Below are positions 1 to 5,665 of a stretch of 10,226 bases of DNA, one piece after another. The DNA is from an uncultured Dialister sp. (GTDB taxonomy: Bacteria > Bacillota > Negativicutes > Veillonellales > Dialisteraceae). Both the position numbers and the translations under genes were made by a program. The stretch spans positions 1-10,226 of the forward strand of contig NZ_CAAFRZ010000129.1 in NCBI RefSeq assembly GCF_900765565.1, given 5' to 3'. Under the pieces are notes generated by a model. The model saw nothing but the letters and a program-made list of their open reading frames with translations, did no database searches and was not told the origin of the DNA. How positions within the stretch are numbered: position 1 is the first letter of the stretch; each line of letters opens with the position of its first letter.

Positions 1-41
1 CCCGCCCTGTCTGGGGGGGGGGGGCGGCGCGGGGGGCGGGG

Positions 42-126
42 GGGGGCCCTCTCGCTGAAGTGGCTCCCACCATCTTCTCCCTGCCATCAGCCACCTTGCG
101 GCAATCCATCCTGCGGCTTTGCCGCG
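42..126. repeat. Direct repeat, copy 1
   Basis: This block matches 344-427 almost base for base from CTCTCGCTGAAG onward (about 75 bases with few differences). The preceding 50 bases line up in register with 302-351 but are heavily replaced by G. A further weak match (about 205-240 against 426-458, sharing CTCCAA-GGG-CTGCATG) suggests that copy 1 was once longer and is now split by the palindromic segment at 131-193. Confidence 0.85.
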
Positions 127-130
127 GCCC

Positions 131-193
131 GTTTGGCCCATAAGGAAGGCGCTTTTATGGGCAGGTTAAGCGCCTTTTGTATTCAGGCCAAAC
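131..193. repeat. Nested palindrome with terminator-like core
   Basis: Outer arms GTTTGGCC (131-138) and GGCCAAAC (186-193) are perfect inverted repeats. Inside them, AAGGCGCTT (146-154) pairs with AAGCGCCTT (168-176) as a perfect 9-bp stem, followed by TT and GTATT, which looks like a weak rho-independent terminator on the plus strand. An alternative stem, CCCATA (137-142) with TATGGG (156-161), would enclose the left arm of that terminator. It interrupts one copy of a direct repeat, so it may be a small inserted element. Confidence 0.6.
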
Positions 194-251
194 TTGGAGG
201 TCCTCTGCAGGGCCTCCATCTCCAAGGGCCTGCATGATTGGGAAAAGAGTT

Positions 252-272
252 GAGATTTGAGATTTGAGATTT
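252..272. repeat. Heptamer tandem repeat (GAGATTT)x3
   Basis: Three exact head-to-tail copies of GAGATTT, followed by a partial GAG. There is no coding context. It is probably a slippage-type short repeat. Confidence 0.9.
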
Positions 273-303
273 GAGGTCCAGCGGCTCCGCCGCAAATCAT
301 TGA

Positions 304-341
304 CCTCCCCCATCTATGGGGGAGGTGGCGCCGCAGGCGCC
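304..341. repeat. Double GC-rich hairpin
   Basis: CCTCCCCCA (304-312) and TGGGGGAGG (317-325) form a perfect 9-bp stem with a TCTA loop. It is followed at once by GGCGCC (327-332), a GCA loop and GGCGCC (336-341). No T-tract follows, so it is not a standard intrinsic terminator. It forms the 5' part of direct-repeat copy 2. Confidence 0.7.
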
Positions 342-343
342 GG

Positions 344-427
344 AGGGGGCTCTCGCTGAAGTGGCTCCCACCATCTTCTCCCTGCCATCAGCCACCTTGC
401 GGCAATCCATCCTGCAGCTTTACCGCA
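344..427. repeat. Direct repeat, copy 2
   Basis: This is the better preserved copy of the repeat at 42-126. It follows directly after a GC-rich double hairpin at 304-341. It is non-coding and lies downstream of the minus-strand permease gene. The arrangement of a GGGGGAGG stem, a GGCGCC stem and GGAGGGGG resembles GC-rich intergenic repeats that are common in gut Firmicutes. That resemblance is from general recollection, not from a search. Confidence 0.8.
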
Positions 428-573
428 GTCCTTCTCCAAAGGGCTGCATGCCTGGGGTTTATCTAACACCGGGACTCTTATCCTTCTGTGAGACAACCGG
501 CTGTGCCGCAAATACTCTATTCAATCTGCTTCACGGACAGCTCATCCTCCGAAAACCGGCCTCACCTTTCCCG

Positions 574-1716
574 TCAATGGGATTCTTCCAGATGCGCTTC
601 GGATGCTTCCCGAGCCTGGTATTTTTTCCTTACGCTTTCAAAGCGGAGGCAGAAGACGATGGCAATGGCCGCCAGATACAGGAAGAAGGCACCGATTTCC
701 TGCATAATGTCACTGAACCCGGCTCCCCTCATGATGATGTCCCGGACGAAATGAAATTCCCAGGTGAGCGGGAAGAAATGGGACAGGATTTTCACCCATT
801 CCGGAATGAAAATTAACGGTCCCGCCTGGCCGCCGAGGATGAAACCGCCGGGGATGAAAAGAATCATCCGACTCGAGGCAACTCCGGGGTTCGCTGCAGT
901 CCAGCCAAAGAGGATGCTCATCATGCCTACCCCCCAGATATAAAAGAACTGGAGCCCCATGAAGAGGAGCATGTTTCCCGAGATCACCATGTCTCCCCAT
1001 ACCCGGAGGATGGCCATACCGAGAAGGAGTGCCGTGAACAGGCATCCCATGTATGGCAGGATGCGGACCATGAGGTCAAAGGGAGAGCCCCTTTCCATGA
1101 GGTCCTCCCACTTATGCTCCAGTTTCAGTCGGGGTACCATGCCGATGGTGGCGAAGGTAAAAAACATACTGGAAAAGAAGAAAAGGGACCCTTCGGTCTC
1201 CGCATTGCTCGTACTGCCGCTGGGGTTGAAAAGGAGCCTTGTGCTCACGGAAATGCCGCCGGACTGTCCTTTCTCTTCCGCCGCTTCTGCATTGATGGTG
1301 CCGGCCAGTTCATTCATGGCGGTCTGGATATCCGCCGTCAGAGCCACATTGGTATAGTCGCAGTACAGTCCGATATTGACTGACTGCCCGGAATATACAT
1401 CCCGCTCCAGGTCCTTCGGCAGGCAAATGACGGCATAGGCCTTGTCTTCATAGAAAAATTTCTGGGGATCCGAGGGTGTATAAATGACGGAGCTCACCTT
1501 CATGTGACGGGAAGAATTGATGGCCTCCACCATTTCCTGGCTGTACCGGGAATGGTCCAGGTCCACCACCACCACATTCACATCCCGGGCATAGTTGTAG
1601 CCAAGGAAGACGGTGAAAAATACGGTAATCACCGAGGCCACCATGAGAGCCACTTTTTCATAGGGCATACCCCTGCCGGAAAAGAGGAAATGGATTTCAT
1701 CGACCAGCGAATTCAT
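574..1716 (-). CDS. ABC-2 type transporter permease (exporter)
   Basis: A 380-residue membrane protein of the ABC-2 permease family (YbhS/YhhJ-like). An N-terminal membrane segment (about 21-42) precedes a soluble outer domain (about 43-175). Five further hydrophobic segments follow at about 178-194, 218-239, 248-272, 282-304 and 341-357. The stretch near 315-331 (FPLTWEFHFVRDIIMRG) matches the conserved C-terminal region of these permeases. Its start overlaps the end of the hlyD-like gene by 20 bases, and a GAGGTGG ribosome binding site (1723-1729) lies inside that gene, so the two are translationally linked. The family normally exports drugs or other small molecules together with an ATPase. 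None follows in the 573 bases downstream. The substrate is unknown. Confidence 0.9.
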   Translation of the reverse strand: MNSLVDEIHFLFSGRGMPYEKVALMVASVITVFFTVFLGYNYARDVNVVVVDLDHSRYSQEMVEAINSSRHMKVSSVIYTPSDPQKFFYEDKAYAVICLPKDLERDVYSGQSVNIGLYCDYTNVALTADIQTAMNELAGTINAEAAEEKGQSGGISVSTRLLFNPSGSTSNAETEGSLFFFSSMFFTFATIGMVPRLKLEHKWEDLMERGSPFDLMVRILPYMGCLFTALLLGMAILRVWGDMVISGNMLLFMGLQFFYIWGVGMMSILFGWTAANPGVASSRMILFIPGGFILGGQAGPLIFIPEWVKILSHFFPLTWEFHFVRDIIMRGAGFSDIMQEIGAFFLYLAAIAIVFCLRFESVRKKYQAREASEAHLEESH

Positions 1717-2809
1717 GGCGGTCCACCTCGATTGTCATGCCCGGAATGACACCGGGTACCCGGTCTATATAGGTCCGGATCTGGAATGCCGTAAGGTCGG
1801 CGGAGCTTTTCTCCCGGGACATTTTGAAATCCGCAAATCCTGATGCCCGGGCAGCCAGCCGCACCGTACCGGGAACTTTGATATTGCCTGCCACCGTGTG
1901 CCCTGTGAGCCGGTCCCCTTCCTTCAGGTTTCCCTTTTCCTGCTCATTGATATAAATATCGTAATAGTACCGGTCACTTTCCAGAAGGATCACCGGTGTA
2001 TTGGCGGACACCATTTCCCCTTCCTTCGCAATGACCTTCAGGATCTTGCCCCCTTCCGGCGCCCGTAAGATGAGACGGCCCCGGTTCACTTTCTGCTGGG
2101 CCAGCTGCACTTCCAGCTGCTTTTTCTGCTGTTTCAGGGATTCCAGGTCATTGGCTTTGTTATCGGCGCTCTGCCGTTCCTGGCTGATGGAGGGAAGTGC
2201 AATGTCTTCGGTACTGTCCTGGTCCTGTGCCCCGCCCAGGAGTTTATTCAGGAGTTCTTTCTGGGACCGTACGTCCGCTTCCGCCACCCGGAGCTGGGCG
2301 GTGACGTTATCCATTTCCATTTTAGAAATGGCGCCGGCATCCATGAGCTGTGCCATACGGTTGTAGTCGGACAGCTTATTTTCATAGGAAGCCTGGGAGG
2401 ACGCAATGACCGCCTTCTGCTGGTCAATCTGCCGATGGGTTTCCACTTCGTCGGTGTCCGCCTTCTGGTACGCCACATCAATGGTGCCGGAGAGGGAATC
2501 GATTTCCGCATCCATCTGGGCGATCTGGGCTTCCAGCCGCTGGATGGCAAGGTCCGTATCGGTGCTGTCCATGACCATGAGGATATCCCCTTTGTTCACG
2601 TGGTCCCCTTCCTTCACGTTTTCCTTGAGAAGCCGGCCATTGACGGAATCAAAGGACACCCGGACCTGTTCCGCCGTCACAATGCCGTCCCTCTTTTCCT
2701 TGGCCATGGCCACTGCGTCGTGGCCTTTATACAGAAGGGCCAATCCGCATACAATGATGAGTCCCAGAAACAACAGGCCGATTTTCACCGGTTTACTATG
2801 AATATCCAT
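1697..2809 (-). CDS. HlyD-family membrane-fusion (periplasmic adaptor) protein
   Basis: A 370-residue adaptor that would link an inner-membrane exporter to the outer part of an efflux path. Residues 1-8 are cytoplasmic, followed by one membrane anchor (about 10-27). A biotinyl/lipoyl-like half-domain lies at about 45-80, with VNGRLLKENVKEGDHVNKGD. A long coiled coil follows (about 85-245, rich in Q, E, K and A). The second lipoyl half is at about 246-280 (RAPEGGKILKVIAKEGEMV), and a beta-barrel domain runs to about 362. The chosen start has a GGAGG site at 2815-2819, five bases upstream. The gene overlaps the permease by 20 bases and lies downstream of a MarR regulator on the same strand. An adaptor of this kind suggests a two-membrane envelope, which fits Negativicutes. 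The substrate is unknown. Confidence 0.92.
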   Translation of the reverse strand: MDIHSKPVKIGLLFLGLIIVCGLALLYKGHDAVAMAKEKRDGIVTAEQVRVSFDSVNGRLLKENVKEGDHVNKGDILMVMDSTDTDLAIQRLEAQIAQMDAEIDSLSGTIDVAYQKADTDEVETHRQIDQQKAVIASSQASYENKLSDYNRMAQLMDAGAISKMEMDNVTAQLRVAEADVRSQKELLNKLLGGAQDQDSTEDIALPSISQERQSADNKANDLESLKQQKKQLEVQLAQQKVNRGRLILRAPEGGKILKVIAKEGEMVSANTPVILLESDRYYYDIYINEQEKGNLKEGDRLTGHTVAGNIKVPGTVRLAARASGFADFKMSREKSSADLTAFQIRTYIDRVPGVIPGMTIEVDRHEFAGR

Positions 2810-2822
2810 GAATTCCTCCAGA

Positions 2823-2837
2823 TAATAAGTCGACTAA
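2823..2837 (-). promoter_or_regulatory. Putative MarR operator before hlyD-like gene
   Basis: On the minus strand the site reads TTAGTCGACTTATTA, with AGTCGACT a perfect palindrome. It matches the site before marR (3613-3627, TTAGCTTGCTAATTA) at 10 of 15 positions and on the same strand. It lies 13 bases from the hlyD-like start codon, just upstream of the ribosome binding site and next to a possible -10 (TATAGT). Binding by the neighbouring MarR protein is inferred. Confidence 0.5.
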
Positions 2838-2970
2838 CTATATAGGTATACCCATACGGGATGCCTCCAATGAGGTGAATAGAGGCAGTAAGCAGGAAAG
2901 GGCACTGACCTTCGGCCATGGCTCTGCCTGCAGCATGGCTGCGGCCTGGCTAAGGCTTCCTCCTGGACAC

Positions 2971-3024
2971 AAGGAAGGAAAATATATAATTCGCAGTGCT
3001 TCTAAATTATGTGCGCCGCACATC
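2971..3024. repeat. Intergenic repeat family 2, copy 1
   Basis: This stretch aligns with 7688-7741. A 21-base core (2974-2994, against 7691-7711) is identical and contains AAAATATATAATTCGC. The match continues as GCGC-CCGCAC, and similarity resumes near 3061-3095 against 7729-7800. It lies between the hlyD-like gene and marR. The TATAAT inside could act as a -10 on the plus strand, but no plus-strand gene follows here, so repeat sequence is the better explanation. Confidence 0.8.
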
Positions 3025-3051
3025 CATTCCTGATTTCCCATTCCTGATTTC
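3024..3051. repeat. 14-bp tandem duplication
   Basis: The unit CCATTCCTGATTTC occurs twice head to tail (3024-3037 and 3038-3051), followed by a T-rich TCATTTTTT. It lies in the spacer downstream of marR, inside the family-2 repeat region, and is absent from the copy at 7688. Confidence 0.9.
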
Positions 3052-3096
3052 TCATTTTTTCGCACCGCCGCTTCAGCCTCCGCCGAAGGCCGCTGC

Positions 3097-3588
3097 TCAC
3101 TCCGGTGCCACCAGCTTCTGCAGCAGCCGGACCAGTTCTTTTTTCTCCGAATCATCCAGTTTTCCGATGACCAGGGAAATCCGCCGGTAATGGGCCGGCA
3201 GGATCCGGTCCATCTCTTTCCTGCCCTTTTCGGTGAGGAAAATCTTCCGGCTTCTCCCGTCTTCCTCATCCACCGCCTTTTCCACCTGCCCGTCCCGTTC
3301 CATCCGGGCCAGCATGACGGAAATGGTGGCTTTCGTCACTCCCGCCGACTTTGCCAGGTCCGACGGCGTCATGCCCTCTTTGTGCTGGTGAAGGATAATC
3401 ATGACACAGAGCTTTCCCTGGGACATGTGGTATTTCCGCTCCAGGATACCGTCGGTGCGGTCCCGGATTTCCTCAGCCGCCTGCATGACGGTGAGCATGG
3501 TAATCACATCATCCGCCCGGATTTCCGGAATCATGCGGGCATGGCTTTCCAGTTCTTCTTTTGTGGGGAATATAAACTTTTTATACAT
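3097..3588 (-). CDS. MarR-family transcriptional regulator
   Basis: A 163-residue winged-helix regulator. A long N-terminal helical dimerisation part (about 20-55) leads into the DNA-binding core at about 73-122 (MTPSDLAKSAGVTKATISVMLARMERDGQVEK). This is followed by the wing DEEDGRSRKIFLTEKG, which carries the D-x-R signature of the family, and a C-terminal helix (about 145-160). An ATG at 3603 is possible. The one at 3588 was chosen because GGGGGG lies six bases before it, inside the longer version, while the 3603 ATG has no ribosome binding site. It precedes the HlyD-like and permease genes on the same strand. Such regulators usually repress themselves and an adjacent exporter until a small ligand binds. 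The palindromic sites before marR and hlyD fit this. Confidence 0.92.
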   Translation of the reverse strand: MYKKFIFPTKEELESHARMIPEIRADDVITMLTVMQAAEEIRDRTDGILERKYHMSQGKLCVMIILHQHKEGMTPSDLAKSAGVTKATISVMLARMERDGQVEKAVDEEDGRSRKIFLTEKGRKEMDRILPAHYRRISLVIGKLDDSEKKELVRLLQKLVAPE

Positions 3589-3612
3589 ATGATGACCCCC
3601 CATTGCAGATAT

Positions 3613-3627
3613 TAATTAGCAAGCTAA
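3613..3627 (-). promoter_or_regulatory. Putative MarR autoregulatory operator
   Basis: On the minus strand the site reads TTAGCTTGCTAATTA, whose first 12 bases form a perfect palindrome (TTAGC-TT-GCTAA). It lies 24 bases upstream of the chosen marR start, downstream of a possible TTGACT -35 on the minus strand (around 3656-3661). A related site is found before the hlyD-like gene. The assignment rests on symmetry, position and this pairing. Confidence 0.5.
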
Positions 3628-3685
3628 CCAAATGGTAACCGTTCCTCCCCCTTTTAGTCAAAGCCGAAAATGAAGGAATAGGACT

Positions 3686-3896
3686 ATTGCGGTTTATCGA
3701 GCTGATGGGGTGTACTGATGGATAGAGTCAAACCCGTGAGGGCTTCCAGCTGGCAGCCAGGAAAGCTCTACAGCCTGCGGCACGAATGACTGGCGGAAAT
3801 ATCGGATAGGAACCGCCGCAGGCGGGCCAGCTTTCCTGGCAGCTAACAGCTGGAAGCCAGCAGCCCCGTGCTGGTGACTCTGCCCATAAGCATGCT
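3686..3896 (+). repeat. Palindromic intergenic element, copy A (+)
   Basis: This is the first of four related elements. It starts with ATTGCGGTTT, then GATGGATAGAGTCA (3718-3731). A long imperfect inverted repeat follows, with arms 3741-3767 and 3829-3858 (GGCTTCCAGCTG ... CAGCTGGAAGCC). Between the arms is an asymmetric core of about 55 bases with CCTGCGGCACGAATGACTGG, itself bounded by CCTGCGG and CCGCAGG. The far end reads GTGACTCTGCCC-ATAAGCATGC. Core direction is the same as in copy D and opposite to copies B and C. It carries no gene and lies between the divergent marR and amidohydrolase genes. Confidence 0.85.
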
Positions 3897-3981
3897 AAAC
3901 GCCAGCCCCATGAGCTCACTGAAATTGGCTGCTCCCCACAGGAGCATGAAAACAATTTACAAATATTTTGCAAAATGCCTA

Positions 3982-4010
3982 TTGCATATATATTCGTAAA
4001 GTTGTATTAT
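3982..4010 (+). promoter_or_regulatory. Promoter for the amidohydrolase/arg genes
   Basis: TTGCAT (3982-3987) as -35, a 17-base spacer and TATTAT (4005-4010) as -10 form a good sigma-70-type promoter in a very AT-rich stretch. Transcription would start near 4017 and leave a leader of about 125 bases. Two ArgR-like boxes overlap the -35 and -10, the usual layout for arginine repression. Confidence 0.6.
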
Positions 4011-4019
4011 TATTTCAAC
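3983..4019. promoter_or_regulatory. Tandem ArgR/AhrC-type ARG boxes
   Basis: TGCATATATATTCG (3983-3996) matches the ARG-box pattern TGNATWWWWATNCA at all but the last position. A second, weaker symmetrical site, GTTGTATTATTATTTCAAC (4001-4019), has its centre about 21 bases further on. Paired boxes two helical turns apart and covering a promoter are typical ArgR/AhrC operators. No argR gene is in the window. Confidence 0.55.
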
Positions 4020-4061
4020 AAATTTCATACCTGCTTTTTTATTACCCAATTTTATAGGGAA

Positions 4062-4100
4062 TTATGCATATTTCGAATTTGCATAATGTATATTTATTCA
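4062..4100. promoter_or_regulatory. Downstream ARG box and inverted repeat
   Basis: TGTATATTTATTCA (4087-4100) fits TGNATWWWWATNCA at every position, so it is the best ARG box in the window. About 22 bases before it lies TGCATATTTCGAAT (4065-4078), a half-matching site inside a wider inverted repeat, TTATGCA (4062-4068) and TGCATAA (4080-4086). It lies in the leader between the proposed promoter and the amidohydrolase start. It could be a second operator, or the operator of a second promoter. Confidence 0.55.
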
Positions 4101-4143
4101 TTTCATAAGCAGGAATATCCACGAAGGAAAAGAGGTCGTCCCA

Positions 4144-5322
4144 ATGATGTATGAAAATGAAATCAAAGACAAGGTCACACACATTCTGCCGAAGGTGGTG
4201 ATCTGGAGACGACACTTCCATGAATATCCGGAGCTTTCAGGACAGGAAGTGAAGACTTCCGAGTACATACAGCAGGTTTTCAGCGAACTGGGTATCCCCT
4301 ATGAAACAGGATTTTTCCAGAATGCAGTCCTCGGCACCATCAAAGGAAAGTATCCGGGCAAAACCGTAGCCCTCCGGGCGGATATGGATGCCCTGCCGGT
4401 GACGGAGCTCACGGGCCTCCCCTTTGCTTCAAAGAATAAAGGCGTCATGCACGCCTGCGGCCACGACGGCCACATGTCCATCCTTCTGGGCGCTGCAGCG
4501 GTGCTGAACGAATTGAAAGACCAGCTCCACGGCACTGTGAAGATCGTCTTCCAGCCGGCAGAAGAGGAAGCGGCCATCGGCGGCGGCCGCCACATTGCAT
4601 CAAGCGGCAAGCTGGACGATGTCTCTGAAATCTATGGCCTCCATGTGTGGCCGGAACTCCCCACCGGCATGGTGGGACTGAAGCCCGGCGCTCTCATGGC
4701 TGCCTCTGATCGCTTCTACGTTCACATCAAAGGCAAATCCACCCACGCCGCCCAGCCCCATAACGGCACTGACGCCCTGGTGGCAGCAGCCCACTTCATC
4801 ATCGATGTGCAGTCACTGATTTCCCGGGAAATGAACCCCATGGATAACGTGGTCTGCACCATCGGCCTCATGAACGCAGGCACCCGGTACAATGTGGGCG
4901 TGGAAGATGCGTACCTGGAAGGCACCTGCCGCACCTACCGCCCTGAACTCCGGGACAAGATGGAAAAACGGCTGGGAGAAATCCTCCAGGGCCTGGATGT
5001 CATGTTCCACACCCACTCCGAGCTGAACTACGTAAGAGGCCACGGCGCTACCATCAATACGCCGGAGAAAATCGCATTTCTCCAGGATGTGGGCAAAGCC
5101 TACCTTGGGAGCGATCATATCTGCCAGCCCGAATTCCCATCCATGTGTTCCGAAGATTTTTCCTCGTACCTTGAGAAATTCCCGGGAGCCTTCATGTGGC
5201 TCGGCACGGGAGACGGAAATACGCCGGCCCTTCACAATGCGTCCTTTACCATCAATGAATCCATTCTTCCTTTAGGAGTAACCATGGAAGCCGCCGCTGC
5301 CATGGAGGCCCTGGCGCGATGA
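4144..5322 (+). CDS. M20D-family amidohydrolase (N-acyl-amino-acid deacylase)
   Basis: A 392-residue zinc peptidase-fold deacylase of the M20D group, which includes hippurate hydrolase, IAA-amino-acid hydrolase and N-acetyl-diaminopimelate deacetylase. The metal ligands are visible: Cys105 and His107 in HACGHD, Glu141 in PAEEE, His167 in GLHVWP and His364 in LHNASF. The lid domain (about 185-300) carries STHAAQPH (199-206). There is no signal peptide, so it should be cytoplasmic. The start has GAGGT seven bases upstream, and a second ATG follows directly. It is the first gene behind ArgR-like boxes and precedes argF, argC, argB and argD, in a cluster that lacks argJ and argE. It may therefore remove the acetyl group from N-acetylornithine or N-acetylcitrulline. 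That substrate is inferred. Peptide turnover or diaminopimelate metabolism remain possible. Confidence 0.88.
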   Translation: MMYENEIKDKVTHILPKVVIWRRHFHEYPELSGQEVKTSEYIQQVFSELGIPYETGFFQNAVLGTIKGKYPGKTVALRADMDALPVTELTGLPFASKNKGVMHACGHDGHMSILLGAAAVLNELKDQLHGTVKIVFQPAEEEAAIGGGRHIASSGKLDDVSEIYGLHVWPELPTGMVGLKPGALMAASDRFYVHIKGKSTHAAQPHNGTDALVAAAHFIIDVQSLISREMNPMDNVVCTIGLMNAGTRYNVGVEDAYLEGTCRTYRPELRDKMEKRLGEILQGLDVMFHTHSELNYVRGHGATINTPEKIAFLQDVGKAYLGSDHICQPEFPSMCSEDFSSYLEKFPGAFMWLGTGDGNTPALHNASFTINESILPLGVTMEAAAAMEALAR

Positions 5323-5333
5323 AGTGATTCAGT

Positions 5334-5599
5334 GCTGATGGATAGAGCCATTTGAACGGGAGCTTGGTGGCCCAGCATGCTTGAGGGCAGAGTCACTCGC
5401 ACGGGGCTTCTAGCTTCTAGCTGTTAGCAGCTAGGATAACTGACTCGCCTGCGGCGCTTCCTACCCGATGTTTCCATAGTCATTCGCGCCGTAGGCTGTG
5501 GAGCTTTCCTAGAAGCTAGCCGCTAGAAGCTAGAAGCTCCCGCACAAATGACTCTATCCACCAGCGCCGCTCCAATAGGCTCCAACAGCGCAACGCAAT
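5334..5599 (-). repeat. Palindromic intergenic element, copy B (-)
   Basis: This is a longer copy in reverse orientation. Arms GCTTCTAGCTTCTAGC... (5406-5435) and ...GCTAGAAGCTAGAAGC (5508-5537) form a long imperfect inverted repeat around the core (GCCTGCGGCGCTTCCTACCC ... GTCATTCGCGCCGTAGGC). The right end is TGACTCTATCCACCAGC followed by CGCAAT (5594-5599). The left side seems compound. It has GCATGCTTGAGGGCAGAGTC, matching the far end of copy A, plus an outer GCTGATGGATAGAGCC that resembles the opposite end. It separates the amidohydrolase gene from argF. Confidence 0.85.
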
Positions 5600-5613
5600 A
5601 ATCCGAATCCGGC

Positions 5614-5634
5614 TTCCCGCCTTCCGGGCGGGAA
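5614..5634 (+). terminator. Hairpin before argF (terminator- or attenuator-like)
   Basis: TTCCCGCC (5614-5621) and GGCGGGAA (5627-5634) form a perfect 8-bp stem with a 5-base loop, 31 bases before the argF start. No T-tract follows, so intrinsic termination is doubtful. A second palindrome, GGGAATTCCC (5630-5639), shares its right arm, so the two pairings exclude each other. It may instead mark the edge of the repeat element or affect mRNA stability. Confidence 0.35.
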
Positions 5635-5665
5635 TTCCCATAGAATAACCATCACGAGGTATACC

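Larger units (their letters stand above)
1..573. other. Gene-free intergenic stretch with repeats
   Basis: No convincing coding region is seen here. Open frames running through it, such as one starting at 316, are formed by repeat sequence and continue antisense into the permease gene. The stretch holds a G-saturated first 50 bases, two copies of a direct repeat (about 42-126 and 344-427), a nested palindrome (131-193), a GAGATTT tandem repeat (252-272) and a double hairpin (304-341). No clear T-tailed terminator is visible just beyond the permease stop codon. Confidence 0.7.

Noticed and set aside
316..816. Plus-strand open frame of 166 codons near the left edge
   Set aside because: It starts in repeat sequence and runs antisense into the permease gene. 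It has no family resemblance.
2838..3269. Minus-strand frame of 143 codons overlapping the 3' part of marR and the spacer
   Set aside because: It is in another frame of marR and continues through repeat sequence. The MarR frame is clearly the real one.
3589..3603. Upstream ATG for marR adding five residues
   Set aside because: It has no ribosome binding site, while the internal ATG at 3588 has GGGGGG at the right distance.
3686..5599. Copies A and B as repeats of a CRISPR array
   Set aside because: The repeats are long, palindromic, in opposite directions and separated by a whole gene. There is no regular repeat-spacer pattern.
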